64,000 nt of DNA from Isoetes taiwanensis (GCA_021234155.1 JAJEKV010000045.1:3057434-3121433); one strand, 5' to 3'; numbered from the stretch's first letter, positions 12,175-22,262 are shown. Made by a program: numbers and translations. The notes: generated by a model not told the origin, from the letters alone.

Positions 12175-12666
12175 CTAGGGCTGCGTGAAGGGGTACAAAA
12201 TGGAGTAGCGAATACTCTCCCGCACTGCCCTAACTACTTTATAGCGAGCCCACGCCTGAATGATCACATATTGGTAATCCAAGGTAGGACTAATAATCAA
12301 CAAGTTGAAGAGGTCTCGAAGCACGTAGAAGATTTGCCAGAGATGATCATTTGCATCGGCAAAGGCCTCCTGTTTCGTCATATCCCAATAGTTCCACGTA
12401 CGACGGAGTGTCTGTTCCAGATGCCCGAAGGCATGCTCACGCAGGATATTGACAATCTCAAAACCCTTAATTGGGTCATAGGGTTCCCCTCCCTCCTCTG
12501 GCTCTTCTTCTTCATACTCGTCATCCGCATCCTCATACTCTCCATCCTCGTCCCCATAGTCCTGCTCTGGGGGTGGCTCGTCCTCGTGTCGCAGTTCCTC
12601 AGGGATTTCCTCTTCATTCTCCTCGATCTCATCGTCTGCAAGATGGCAAGGATGAATGTACAACAA
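12175..12666 (-). CDS. ORF-c: acidic protein encoded upstream of gag
   Basis: An intact 163-residue frame. About residues 9-68 are extremely acidic (EENEEEIPEE, DEDGEYEDADDEYEEEEPEE). A helical, aromatic-rich domain of about 95 residues follows (HLWQIFYVLRDLFNLL, YQYVIIQAWARYK) and ends ILYPFTQP. A splice-acceptor-like TTGCAG precedes the acidic part near 12641, so it may be an exon of a longer product with ORF-b. I recognise no family. Acidic tracts of this kind occur in histone chaperones, which is notable beside an H3 gene, but that is inference from composition only. Confidence 0.55.
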   Translation of the reverse strand: MLYIHPCHLADDEIEENEEEIPEELRHEDEPPPEQDYGDEDGEYEDADDEYEEEEPEEGGEPYDPIKGFEIVNILREHAFGHLEQTLRRTWNYWDMTKQEAFADANDHLWQIFYVLRDLFNLLIISPTLDYQYVIIQAWARYKVVRAVRESIRYSILYPFTQP

Positions 12667-12826
12667 ATGAATTATTCCTTATACCTCAAACTCTAAAAGA
12701 GAAAGACAAGTATTGTAGGAAAGAGACAATTTGCTTGTATTCAAAAATGCGTGAAGAACAACAACATAGGATTACATATGTTTGAGTAGCTCAAAGGCTA
12801 TACTCTACAATACATAATATAAATAA

Positions 12827-14162
12827 CTAGGAGTTAGGCCCCGCATCCTGGTCCATTGGGGTAGGAGGTGGCGGTGGTGGAGGATAGGCAACAGCCAACG
12901 GGGCCGCCGTGAGGAGTTTCATACTCATCCAGGGTGCTATATCCTGACCCAAAGCGGTCAGGGCGAGGTCGCACCGCACCAACACGTAAGTGAAGACGCG
13001 GTATGGTAACTTCTTGTGCCCCGCCAAAGTGGATAGGGCACGGAGGCTCCACCATGACGCCTCTGCTTCTGGCCCCAGGTCACGGGCCACAAAAAGAACT
13101 TGCCCATGCCTAAAAGATGAGAGGAAGAAGCGGGTAAGATGGTTTGCCCCTACGTTCCCCTGAGGCGTACCCGAGATGGCTACCTCCCTCTCCATGTCCA
13201 TGGGGGCATCCTCTTCCTCGAGCTCCTCCTTCTCTTCTTGGGCATGGCTTGGGTTATGATACAAGTCCTCCCCTTCCTCATCTGAGTTGGGGGAAATCTC
13301 GACCATATTAATATTTGGAACTTGTGGTCCCATAGCCACAAAAGCTTCTGGAGGAGGCTGAGACGGAGGATCTGGAGTACAAGATCCCTAAGCCGGAGAA
13401 GTGTCTCAACCGGCTCAATGGTCTGCTGATGGAAGTGAAGCAGGTGCTGTAACTCAGGGGGAAGATCCATGGACGAGAAGTCAATAAAGTCGTCCCTGCA
13501 ATACTCGGCCAGCTCATAAAGAATCTGCGCCTTCCCCCGTCCCTTAAGGCCTGCTACCACATGGTAGGTCCATAAAATATCATCCAGGAGGAGAAACTCC
13601 TGGCCCTGGTGAAATATGACGGGAAGAACATCCAATCCGGTTAGACGTCCTCCCCCCTCCCGCCGTGGCGACATCTCTTCGGCTAGCTGCTTCCAACGGC
13701 CGAAATCTTCCATTGTAATCTGCTCATCATCTTCCTCATCTGAGGATTCAGGAACCTTGCCCTTCTCCGCAGATAGAGTTTCATCCTCCACATACTGGTC
13801 CATTAAGATGGCCAGGGCAAATGATATTTCAAGGAGCTCCTGTCCCTCGTGTATGACAACAGGAGGATCCCGAGCCCACTGGAGTTTGCCCCGCAGCACC
13901 TCGTAACCACTCTTACCCCCGCCAAGCATCTCCTTCACCACAGCTCGTTCGATGTACAAGCATGGAGGTTCTCCCAGAGGGATGCAAAGAGGAAGCATCT
14001 CCTCTGTATAGAATTGCAGAAACCCAGCATAGTCTGGGTGCTCTGCATATTCGAAATGAGATCAATATGTTGGAGTAGAAAAGGCTTTAAGATATCGAAG
14101 GGTACTTGGGGATCCCAGTGCTCCCCATCTTGGTACCATGCAAGCAGGTCGATGGCGGCCAT
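12827..14162 (-). pseudogene. ORF-b: unfamiliar protein with acidic tracts, frameshifted
   Basis: A start ATG at 14162 (MAAIDLLAWYQDGEHWDPQ) lies in one frame. It is followed by a long second frame (13180-13998) and a third (12827-13339) ending MDQDAGPNS, so two frameshifts near 14030 and 13375 split one protein of about 440 residues. It contains an internal repeat (PPVVIHEGQELLEI against LPVIFHQGQEFLLL), acidic stretches (ESSDEEDDEQ, NSDEEGEDLY, EEKEELEEED) and a proline run near the end. No family is recognised. It lies between the H3-fusion gene and ORF-c, entirely inside the retrotransposon, and has no counterpart in the adjacent chromovirus at 22-31 kb. Confidence 0.55.
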
Positions 14163-14385
14163 AGGGAAGGAAGGAGGAAAGAGGATAAACAAAAGCTGGA
14201 GAGTGAAAATAAAACCCAAGTCCTCTTATAATTTTTTTATGCTGACGTCAGCATTATAATTATAGATAATTATTATTATTTTTAATCGGGATTGGAGCTA
14301 TCTAATCCATGATAGGAACACAGTAACAAAATTGGATTTCCTATTATTATAGCAAAATTTATTACAATGCAATGCCCTCAGGCAA

Positions 14386-15568
14386 CTATGGATGCTCTCC
14401 CCGGATTCTCCGGGCATGGGCTAAGTCCTTGGTCATTATGGTGACCCTCTTTGCGTGTATAGCGCAGAGATTGGCGTCACCAAAAAGAGCTATCAGATAG
14501 GCCTCGGCGGCCTCCTACAGTGCCAAAATTTTGGAAGCGGAGGTCAGTTTTAAACTCCTGTGCTATTTCCCTAACCAACCTCTGAAAAGGCAGCTTCCTT
14601 ATCAGGAGTTCCGTGCTCTTCTGATATTTACGGATCTCCCATAAAGCCACGGTGCCGGGTCAGAAACGGTGGGGTTTCCTCGCAGGCTTCGGAGGCGGCC
14701 CCTTCTTCTGGGGGACCGTCTTAGCTGCAGTCACGGGATGAGGCCGTGAGGCATCCACCCGCTCCTGCCTCCGAGTCGAGCTTGTGTGCTTCCCAATACT
14801 GCCGACAGCCTTCAGCTTATCTTTATACTGGCTATCGGACTTATAGGCCACAGCTTTCCTCCGTCTCTTGATGGGCGGCTTATCCGCCTGATTAGGCCCC
14901 TGTTGGTTTTCCTGCTCCCTATCGGTCAGCTGGTCTTGGGATCCTTTGTCCTGCTGCTCTTTCTGTTGGCGCTCATGCTGAGCCCTTTCCTGTTCTTCCT
15001 TGAACTGACGGGCTCGTTCCATATCAGCTTCCATCTGGGAAAACCTTCGGTTTGCAACCCTTCAGATCAACTCGGCATGGTAGCGGTCGAGCCGTCGGGC
15101 CATGTCAATCTGGACTATCGTCAGATAATCCAAGCTGATGTCTGGGATCAGTCCCCAGGTAAATGTCTGTGAGGCTTCATGCCACTCATATGGGGGAATC
15201 TCGAGGGCTTGGCAATTGATAATGGCCCACCCATGGCCCAAGTACCTGTATTCCTGAGCCCGGGTTTCTGTGTCTGCCCTCTCTACCTCCCGACAGTCAT
15301 CTTCTCGAGCTAATGTCCGAACACGGGCGGACTCAATGCAAATGGCTTCCTCCTCTGGGTGTTCCTCATACTCAGGGGGATAAAACTTGATCAACACCAT
15401 AACGAGGTCAGGTTGCTCGACTATGGTGTATGGCAGCTGTTGGAGGTTCAGTTTAATCAAAAACTGCTCGAAAAAATGGAATATAGGATAAGGTATCCTA
15501 AGGTCGCTAGCAAACCGCTGCACCAACTCATTTAAAAGAATGTCAATCAAATCAGGGTTGGCAGCCAT
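14386..15568 (-). pseudogene. Retrotransposon-borne histone H3 fusion protein
   Basis: One reading frame starts at ATG 15568. Residues 1-168 form an unfamiliar domain (MAANPDLIDILLNELVQRF, ending ARRLDRYHAELI). After a TGA at 15062-15064 comes a charged, coiled-coil-like segment rich in Q/E/R. A basic, tail-like linker follows (GKHTSSTRRQERVDASRPH, KKGPPPKPARKPHRF). From about residue 298 to the TAG at 14386-14388 the sequence is histone H3: [67 protein letters not shown] and ARRIRGEHP. All three fold helices and the alpha-N helix are present. Breaks are a TGA at 14660-14662 where H3 has arginine, a short deletion/frameshift near 14525, and a TAG at 14515-14517 where H3 has glutamine. Loop 1 is of canonical H3 type, unlike CENH3. 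H3 identity is secure; its role in the element is unknown. Confidence 0.9.
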
Positions 15569-16299
15569 ATGCTACGCAATCAGTGCATATATCTGAGGTA
15601 TATTGAGGGTAGTAGGATCTAGGGTAGTCTTGGTGTTGGCCATAAGGGAGGCGCTGGCGATTATAGAAGCGGGAGAAGAGGCGCTGAGGGTGGAGGAGAC
15701 CGTGGGGAAAAACACAAGGTGGAAAAGTAAGCTCGGGTCCGGTGGCTATGGCGGACGGCGGAATAGGCGGGTGGCGAGAGGAGAAGAAAAGAAAACCCGT
15801 TTAACTTTTTAACTTTTTAAAAATTTTGTTGTTAAAAACATTTTTTTTTTAATAAAAAAAATACGGGGGGAAAATTAGTATACGCGTAAATATATGGAGC
15901 GGCGCCGGTCTGTTTTTTTGAGTTTATCTCCCGATTCTAAGACGTTAAAACCCGAGCGGCGCCGCTGTTCAGTTCCACCCCTTGCTCAACCTTTTGGTGC
16001 CGTTTAACAACTCCCCTAGGGTATTTGGAGTACGCCCGATCTATTGGAGCAAAGATCTCGTCGATCCGAGCTATGTAGAAAAAGTTATAACGACTACAAA
16101 ACTCAAATTGCTAATTCTAAATTTTGACCTTAGCCACTTCACTAGAGAACACTTCCATCACAACTAGGTCATTCCTCCCATAACTAAGCTAACCAAAACA
16201 CTAACTACAGAGTTGGAGCGTCCTATACCAAGAATTTTCACCGTCAACTAACGAGTTAGAGTATGGCCAGTGCAACAGTTTTGGTCCACCAAAACCATT
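15569..16299 (-). other. 5' leader of the chromovirus
   Basis: Non-coding leader between the primer-binding site and the H3-fusion start codon. It includes a short A/T-homopolymer stretch near 15805-15860. No ORF is convincing on the sense strand. Confidence 0.5.
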
Positions 16300-16311
16300 G
16301 CTCTGATACCA
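16300..16311 (-). promoter_or_regulatory. Primer-binding site for initiator-Met tRNA
   Basis: The minus strand reads TGGTATCAGAGC one base after the 5' LTR end (GCGTCACA). This is the standard plant LTR-retrotransposon site complementary to the 3' end of initiator-Met tRNA. Confidence 0.93.
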
Positions 16312-16312
16312 C

Positions 16313-17551
16313 TGTGACGCTCCCAGAATTCATACGATGCTCACATCGTATAGATACGGAACTTCCCCCCCATGGTGACCAAATCACCATGGCAAGGCCC
16401 TCCGTCATACTCGGACTACTCGAGATGGCCAAGTATCCGGGCGAGGATCACGGAGGTGTGATTCGCCCCACGTCCTCTATGAGGAATCCTATACAGCGGA
16501 AGCATACACATACATGTTAGCATACAATCATAATGCAGAATAATATACCACCATGAAGGTCAGAGAGGCGTTAGAGAGGCGTCTCCTCCCCGGGTATGAC
16601 GGATCCCTGGGTGTGATAGAGAACACGTGCCGCATCAGCGACCCCCGCATCCGTACCCAACTTACTCCCCTAAATCTAAAGGTCAGCTCACCAACCCGTT
16701 CGAGCCCAGGGTGGCCATACAGGCTCCCACCCTCCGGCCCAGGGAGTGTCAGACCCATACCCACACAGTGACCGCTATCAGTCTAGCACACTGTAGGAGT
16801 CCCGTAGCCGCACTAGGCAGGACCCCACCCCTGATTCACCTTCATACCCGTTGTATGGTGCTGAACCACATCATAGCATCCACAGCCCGGTAGGCTCTTG
16901 TGCACAGGCCGCAATTACTGGGTTTTAGAGGTTCTATCTAGGAACATCCCTACTTCTAGATAGCCTTTAGATCTCTACCCACCCTTTTACCCATACCACA
17001 CAGTAGGAACAGAAGGAAAGCTATTCTTAAACATCCATCCATCCATAACTTTGAATAGAATACAAAGTAGAGATTAACCATACATCTATCATACAAGGGT
17101 TAATCCCAAGATTATCTAGGAATCCAAGCTATCTACATACTAACCAGTGTACTGGCTAGAGCCATGGTCACGATAAGAGTCCATTTCTCGAAACTGGTGA
17201 GTGACTGTTGGCAATTCAAGCTTGGTCTGCTGGCTGCTGCTCCTCCTTAGTCCCAAATTCGAATTTGGGGAAGAAAATGGGGATAGGACCCCTTTTCCTA
17301 GGCCCAAAATGGAAAGTCCTCCTGGCCAATCGATTTGGGCCAGGTGGCGCCCCCTTATTGGTGCTTATTAGCTAATTTAACTTAATTAGGCTAATTAGCC
17401 CATAATACTTTATAATTATCCATAGTGGATTTATTAGCATATCTAAATAAAACCATTATGGTCGACCCTCACTTGGACCCTTAGGCCCAGTATGTCTTGG
17501 TGACGTGTCCTGGTTGTATACGTATACCGTATAAATACCTGGAACGTCACA
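16313..17551 (-). repeat. 5' LTR of the H3-carrying chromovirus
   Basis: A 1239-bp LTR matched along its length by 6617-8174 except for a deletion of about 320 bp at about 16550. Scattered substitutions and small indels against the 3' LTR show that the insertion is not recent. Confidence 0.9.
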
Positions 17552-18547
17552 TCAAAGGCACTGTGAGCTTCTGTAGGTACATATTGGCATTCCATGAGAA
17601 GACATGTCTAAAGTCCAAAGGCACCGGCACTTGCATTAGGATTGCAATAATAAATAGGTCGCTTACGTGCCAGAGAACACAAGAGAAAACACTTCAAGAC
17701 TGCACAGAAACCTGCTTGTCGATGAACGGAAGGATGCGGGGAAGTGGCAGCACGCTCCAAAAACTGGGTGAGACCCTAGATAGCGTGAGTAGGTGTTTGC
17801 CAGCCTCTTTCATTGGGGATATAAATCCAATTTTGAGCGCGCTCCAATGTATCACCTTCTTGCCAGATAGAGCGACGAACAAAACGGGGATCCCACCGGA
17901 GGTCTGTTGAAATATGAACAGGAGTCCAATCGGCGTGACCAGCCAGAACCGTGGTCCAAAACGGGAGACACCAGTCAGATGTGAGATATCGATGGCATGG
18001 GGGCGCTCCGAGAGATGCCTACAGATGAGTATCAGGTTGAGGCTGCATCGAGGGTTTTTGAGCCTACTCATAGAACTCCTGAACAAGATCAACATCTAAG
18101 GTTTGACACCATTGTTCCCAGTCAGAACAAGGGAGCAAGATATGTACAGGAGGAGAGATCCATTCCGTGGGGATGGTCTGACTGTCCAGATAAACACGAA
18201 GAGTGTTATATCCTCCAAGATGTTGTAGATAAATCTGGGCAAATTGAATGCCCATATCTTCGGATACATTCTTGCACACTTGTTGCAGAGTCTCAGCAAT
18301 CCAGAGGGGAAGGTGATGAGCGAGTTCTGGCATATAGTCCTCCTTGAAGGTGGTAGCGTGTGTCGGATCCTGCAAATACTTGTTTGCAGGCAATAGAAGC
18401 CATTGAATAAGGTCATTGCCATTGAAAGTACGGTTTGGCCCATCATCAAACTTGTCGAGAGTATCAGCTAGATAGAAATCACGAATGACGTAGGCCATGG
18501 GTGTTTTAGGGTCTAGATTCGGGACCTCCTGCAAGACAGCCCTCGGT
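17552..18547 (-). pseudogene. Capsid- or gag-like gene, copy A (5' part)
   Basis: The minus strand encodes a long readable stretch (PMAYVIRDFYLADTLDKF, FNGNDLIQWLLLPANKYLQ, FKEDYMPELAHHLPLWIAE, QIYLQHLGGYNTLRVYLDSQ), then frameshifts before continuing toward the 17552 border. It matches copy B (about 19600-20230) but lacks copy B's coiled-coil N-terminus. The 3' part lies at 6387-6616, beyond the inserted chromovirus. No protein family is recognised. Confidence 0.6.
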
Positions 18548-19082
18548 GAGGACCTTTGGATCAAACAGGAGAATCCTGGCTGAGTGTCACGCGGGATTTG
18601 CAACAGAACTGGAAAGAGAAACTGAAAAGGAGGAACAAGAAACAGTGTAGATAATAATGCTTCCTTGATATCAATGAATGTACATGAGCTCTCGAAAAAT
18701 GAGAGAAAGACTAGAGACAAGGCCTAAACTCATCTAGAAAACTGAGTTCTAACTCTATTCATATATATAGTACAATGGCCTTGGGCCCAAAATAGGTATT
18801 TGGCAGATTTCGCTACCAACTCCTTGATCAAAGCCTGATTTCCAGGAAATCTGGTGGTGCCTTCTTAAGTGCCTGAAATCACATTGAGTGCTGACTATAC
18901 GTCGGCAGGTGCGTCACTTATCTGTTCTATGTCTCTTCTTTGGCGTGGCCTTCGTCATGGTCTTCGGCGTGGTCTTCGGAGGTGGTTTGCTACCTGATGC
19001 TTGACCTTGACCTGGCGTCTTATTCCTGCCTTGATATGTGGTGTGCATGAATAGTCCTGTACCAGTACGTACAGGACTAACA
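18548..19082 (-). repeat. Candidate LTR B of the capsid-like-gene element
   Basis: This matches 5841-6386. The minus strand starts TGTTAGTCCTGTACG after a G-rich tract (19083-19093) and has a TATA-like CTATATATATG (about 18760-18770). The coding sequence of copy B runs across its border and stops at 18914, inside the LTR. Confidence 0.55.
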
Positions 19083-21180
19083 CTCCCCCCCACCAAACGA
19101 CACTCAGGGGAGAGAAAAGGTGGAACAGATTCTGGAGGTGGAAATCCAGCAACTTCAAAATCATCTTGTTGGGTATGAGGGCGGTTGCCAGAATGGTATG
19201 ATGTGATAAGCTCCTGCCTTTCCGTGAGTGCTTCCAGAGTGTTGAGGCCAATTGCCGGATGAGCGTCAATTAGGAAATCGGACTGCACCATGTCTTCAAG
19301 GGCACAGTGAGCTTCCGCAGGGACATATTGGCACTCCATCAAAAGACAGGTCTGAAGGCCAAAAGCACGGGCACTTGCATTAGAGTTACAATAATAAATC
19401 GGTCTCTTCCGTGCAAGCGAACACAACAGCAGGCACTTCAGAGCAGCACAAAAACCTGCTTGACGATGAACAGAAGGATCCGGGGAGGTGGCAGCATATT
19501 CTAAGAACTGAGTGAGACCCCAGACAACATGAGTAGGCGTCTGCCAGGCTTTCTCGTTGGGGATGTAGATCCAATTTCTGGTGTGTTCTAAGGTGTCTCT
19601 GTCGGACTACACCGAACGGCGAACAAAGCGTGGATCCCACCTGAGATCAGTGGAAATCTGTGCAGGAATCCAGTCAGGGTGCCCGTCCATAATCTTTGTC
19701 CAAAAAGGGAGACGCCAGTCAGAGGTGAGATAGCGTCGTCGTGGTGGCGCTCCCAGAGATGCATACGGATAATTATCTGGTTGGGGCTGCATCGTGGGCT
19801 TCTGTGCTTGCTCCCGGAATTCTTGAACGAGGTCCGCATCCAGTGTTTGACACCATTGTTCCCATCGAAAGAAGGGAGCATACTATGGACAGGAGGAGAA
19901 ACCCATTCTGTGGGGACAGTCTGGCTGTCCAGATATACACGCATTGTAGCCACCAAGATGTTGCAAATAGATTTGGGCAAATTGAATACCCTCATCCTCA
20001 GACAAATTCTTACGGACTTGGAGCTAGTTCTGGCATATACTCCTCTTTGAAAGTGGTGGCATGAGTGGGATCCTGCAGATATTTGTTCTCGAGCAACAAC
20101 AACCATTGAGCGTGCTCATTGCCTCTGAAGACCCGGTGGGGTCCATCAGTGGACAAGTATCAGCTAAATAGAAATCATGAAAGATATAGGGCATCGGCTG
20201 TACCAGGCGGAAGATGAAAAATTTAGGATCTTCACAGGTGAGGAGGCTAAAAACCAAGAGAGCACAGAGGAGGCCTTTATCCTCAATGGAGAGATCTGGC
20301 CATATGGTGAGAAGATCTGCGCTGCTTAGGGGCTCATGAATTTTGCCATTAGCAGAATACCACTTGAAAAGGAAAATATGTCGGCGTGAGACAACATAGT
20401 CCAGGTAACTGGAGGGAGTGAAATAATCCCTTGGAATCATCATAGCCCGTTGCAGATAGATCTCGTGTTGACTCTACGCGTCCTCAGCAGACTGGAGAGC
20501 CTGATTGAGCTGATGCTCCAGGTCACGGATTTTGTTATCTCTGTCCATGAGGAGGCGTGACTGATCACGGAATCGGCGGTGCGAGTGCGTAGCGTGGGAG
20601 GATGAAGGAGCCTGAGTAGAGAGCTGAAGTTGAAGACTAGCAATTTCCATGTCATCGATCAGTTTCTTAATGATGGTCTGCAACTGAACCTGCTGATCTG
20701 CAAGCATTGCAGTCCGTTCTTCTGCTTTGAGAGCCTCACAGGCCTGTAACATGGCAGCGTGCTTAGTTTGGAAATTGTCTTCAAGAGACTGAACTTGTGT
20801 GGTGGCAGCGTCAAGATCTCGTTGAAGAGCATTCGTGGAATCCATGTAATATTGGATTCCATTTATAAAATTTTCTTGAGAGTCTTGGAGCTTGAGCACA
20901 CATGCTTGGACATCTTGCTGATATTGATAGAGAGCGCGGCGTGAAAGTGGGGATTGCAAGGGTTGAAGAGGCAATGACGGTGGTGGACGGATGGAACGGG
21001 TATTCTGAGAAAGAACGGGAGTGTTGGATTTCTGTGGATTGTGATGAGGGAACATTGATGACAGGTTCTATTTGGTGCTGACGAGGAGGAGAAGAAGACG
21101 GGTGAGGACGGGAATTTTTTTCTTGGAGATTTTTCACAGCAGAAATGATATTTGAGGGTTGATGAGTGGAGGATGAATGC
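18914..21180 (-). pseudogene. Capsid- or gag-like gene of unknown family, copy B
   Basis: In the gene's sense there is a proline/serine-rich N-terminus and then a coiled coil of about 120 residues (DLDAATTQVQSLEDNFQTKH, LQTIIKKLIDDMEIASLQLQ). An in-frame TAG (20474-20476) follows. Next is a globular part (YLDYVVSRRHIFLFKWYSAN, EDKGLLCALLVFSLLTCEDP, IFHDFYLADT) with frameshifts, and a tail in an open frame (LARKRPIYYCNSNASARAFG, LDTLEAL-like helices) that ends in a basic KATPKKRHRTDK. A coiled coil, a helical core and a basic tail would suit a capsid, nucleocapsid or gag function, but I recognise no family. The 5' end abuts a truncated chromovirus LTR at about 21187. An endogenous viral gene or an accessory retrotransposon ORF are both possible. 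Confidence 0.55.
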
Positions 21181-21186
21181 CAGTTC

Positions 21187-22247
21187 TAGAGACTTTAATG
21201 AGGACGACACAAGATTCTTACCCGACTGAACCCCTCCCCAAAACAAGAGCTAGGCTGACACCTGCAACTCTTGAGAGGCAGGGCGACAGCATTGCCCCAG
21301 GAGGTGTCGGACCCATACCCGACCCACTTGAAGTGACCGACTATAGGCCTAGCCCGCTATGGATCTCCAGTAGCCGCGCTCAGCAGGGACCTCCCTCCAC
21401 TTTATCACTAGCCCCATTGTATGGTGCTAAGTCACAACATAGCCCCCGTAGCCGGGTGGGTTCCTATGCACATGCCACATATAATAGGAACTAAGGGGTC
21501 TAAACTAGGAGCATCATCTACATAATGGCTACTAGGTCTCTACCCCCCTTCCCAATACAAGAGGAGCAAACATGATCAACCAACGTCATACATCAACATA
21601 ACATGATCAATAATGAAGATAACATCTAATCCTAATCATATGCATCTAACTTATAGTTAGGGTTCATTGATTAAGGTTCAAGATCTGGACCGAGGGTTCT
21701 AGAATGGCTCTACTATATAGAGACATGAAATGCTAACTCATCTGGAATCCTACTTCCAGATGATCTACCACGGACTCTAATCCAAATACCTACTCCTAAG
21801 GAATTCCCACCTGCTCTCGATGTCTCCATGGCCTTCAAGGAATTCAAAGTAGCTCCCACTCCTACTGATGCGCGCACAATCCGGGGGCTGCTGAGCTATG
21901 CTGTGTTACAGCAGACGGTTGTCAAAACGGAGTTTCGAGCGCGAATAGGGTTCCCAGACTGTTGGAGCTAGAAAAATGGCCTAGGGTTAGGGTTTGGCCA
22001 TTTATAGGTTAGAGTTGATGTCACCGCCACGTGGCTCCAATGGGGTGCTTCTGTATGGCGGGTGCCCAATAGGTTAAGGCCATGTGGAAATGGCCTTAAC
22101 CCTAAGGTTGGCTAAGTTATGTAAATAACCTAGTCATGCTTTCTTTTTGCCACCAGGTATGGCATATAAGGCTATGGTGATAAACTTGTATGGTGACGGG
22201 CCTAGAAATATACGTATTTATGGCATATATTTCTCGGGAACGTCACA
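21187..22247 (-). repeat. Truncated 3' LTR of chromovirus 2
   Basis: It matches about 31770-32733. The stretch equivalent to 31174-31770 is missing where it meets copy B of the capsid-like gene. On the minus strand it begins TGTGACGTTCCCGAG after a purine tract. Confidence 0.8.
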
Positions 22248-22262
22248 TTCTCCCTCCCTTAG
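22248..22262 (-). promoter_or_regulatory. Polypurine tract of chromovirus 2
   Basis: The minus strand reads TAAGGGAGGGAGAA immediately before the LTR start TGTGACG. Confidence 0.75.

Larger units (their letters stand above)
6617..17551 (-). mobile_element. Ty3/gypsy chromovirus carrying histone H3 and other extra ORFs
   Basis: A complete minus-strand LTR retrotransposon of 10.9 kb. Its 5' LTR is 16313-17551 and its 3' LTR 6617-8174, both running TGTGACGTTCC to ...CATCACA/CGTCACA. The primer-binding site and polypurine tract are in place. The target duplication is TTAAA/TCAAA (6612-6616, 17552-17556; one mismatch). Order in its own sense: LTR, H3-fusion ORF, ORF-b, ORF-c, gag-protease-RT, integrase C-terminus with chromodomain, LTR. 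RNase H and the integrase core are deleted, and several stops and frameshifts interrupt the genes, so it is non-autonomous and decayed. Confidence 0.93.

Noticed and set aside
12471-12785. Plus-strand frames opposite the chromovirus extra ORFs
   Set aside because: Low-complexity shadows of the acidic minus-strand ORFs, without domains.
14386-14662. Treating the H3 segment as an unrelated host pseudogene that fell into the element
   Set aside because: It continues in frame from the upstream coiled-coil and basic region of the same ORF, with no flanking duplication or poly(A). Not fully excluded without other copies.
14386-14677. Calling the histone segment CENH3
   Set aside because: Loop 1 and alpha-1 follow ordinary H3, without the longer CENH3 loop; only the N-terminal tail is divergent.
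18914-21180. Firm assignment of the capsid-like gene to an endogenous plant RNA virus
   Set aside because: The layout fits, but I recognise no diagnostic motif and the LTR-like flanks favour a retroelement; left open.
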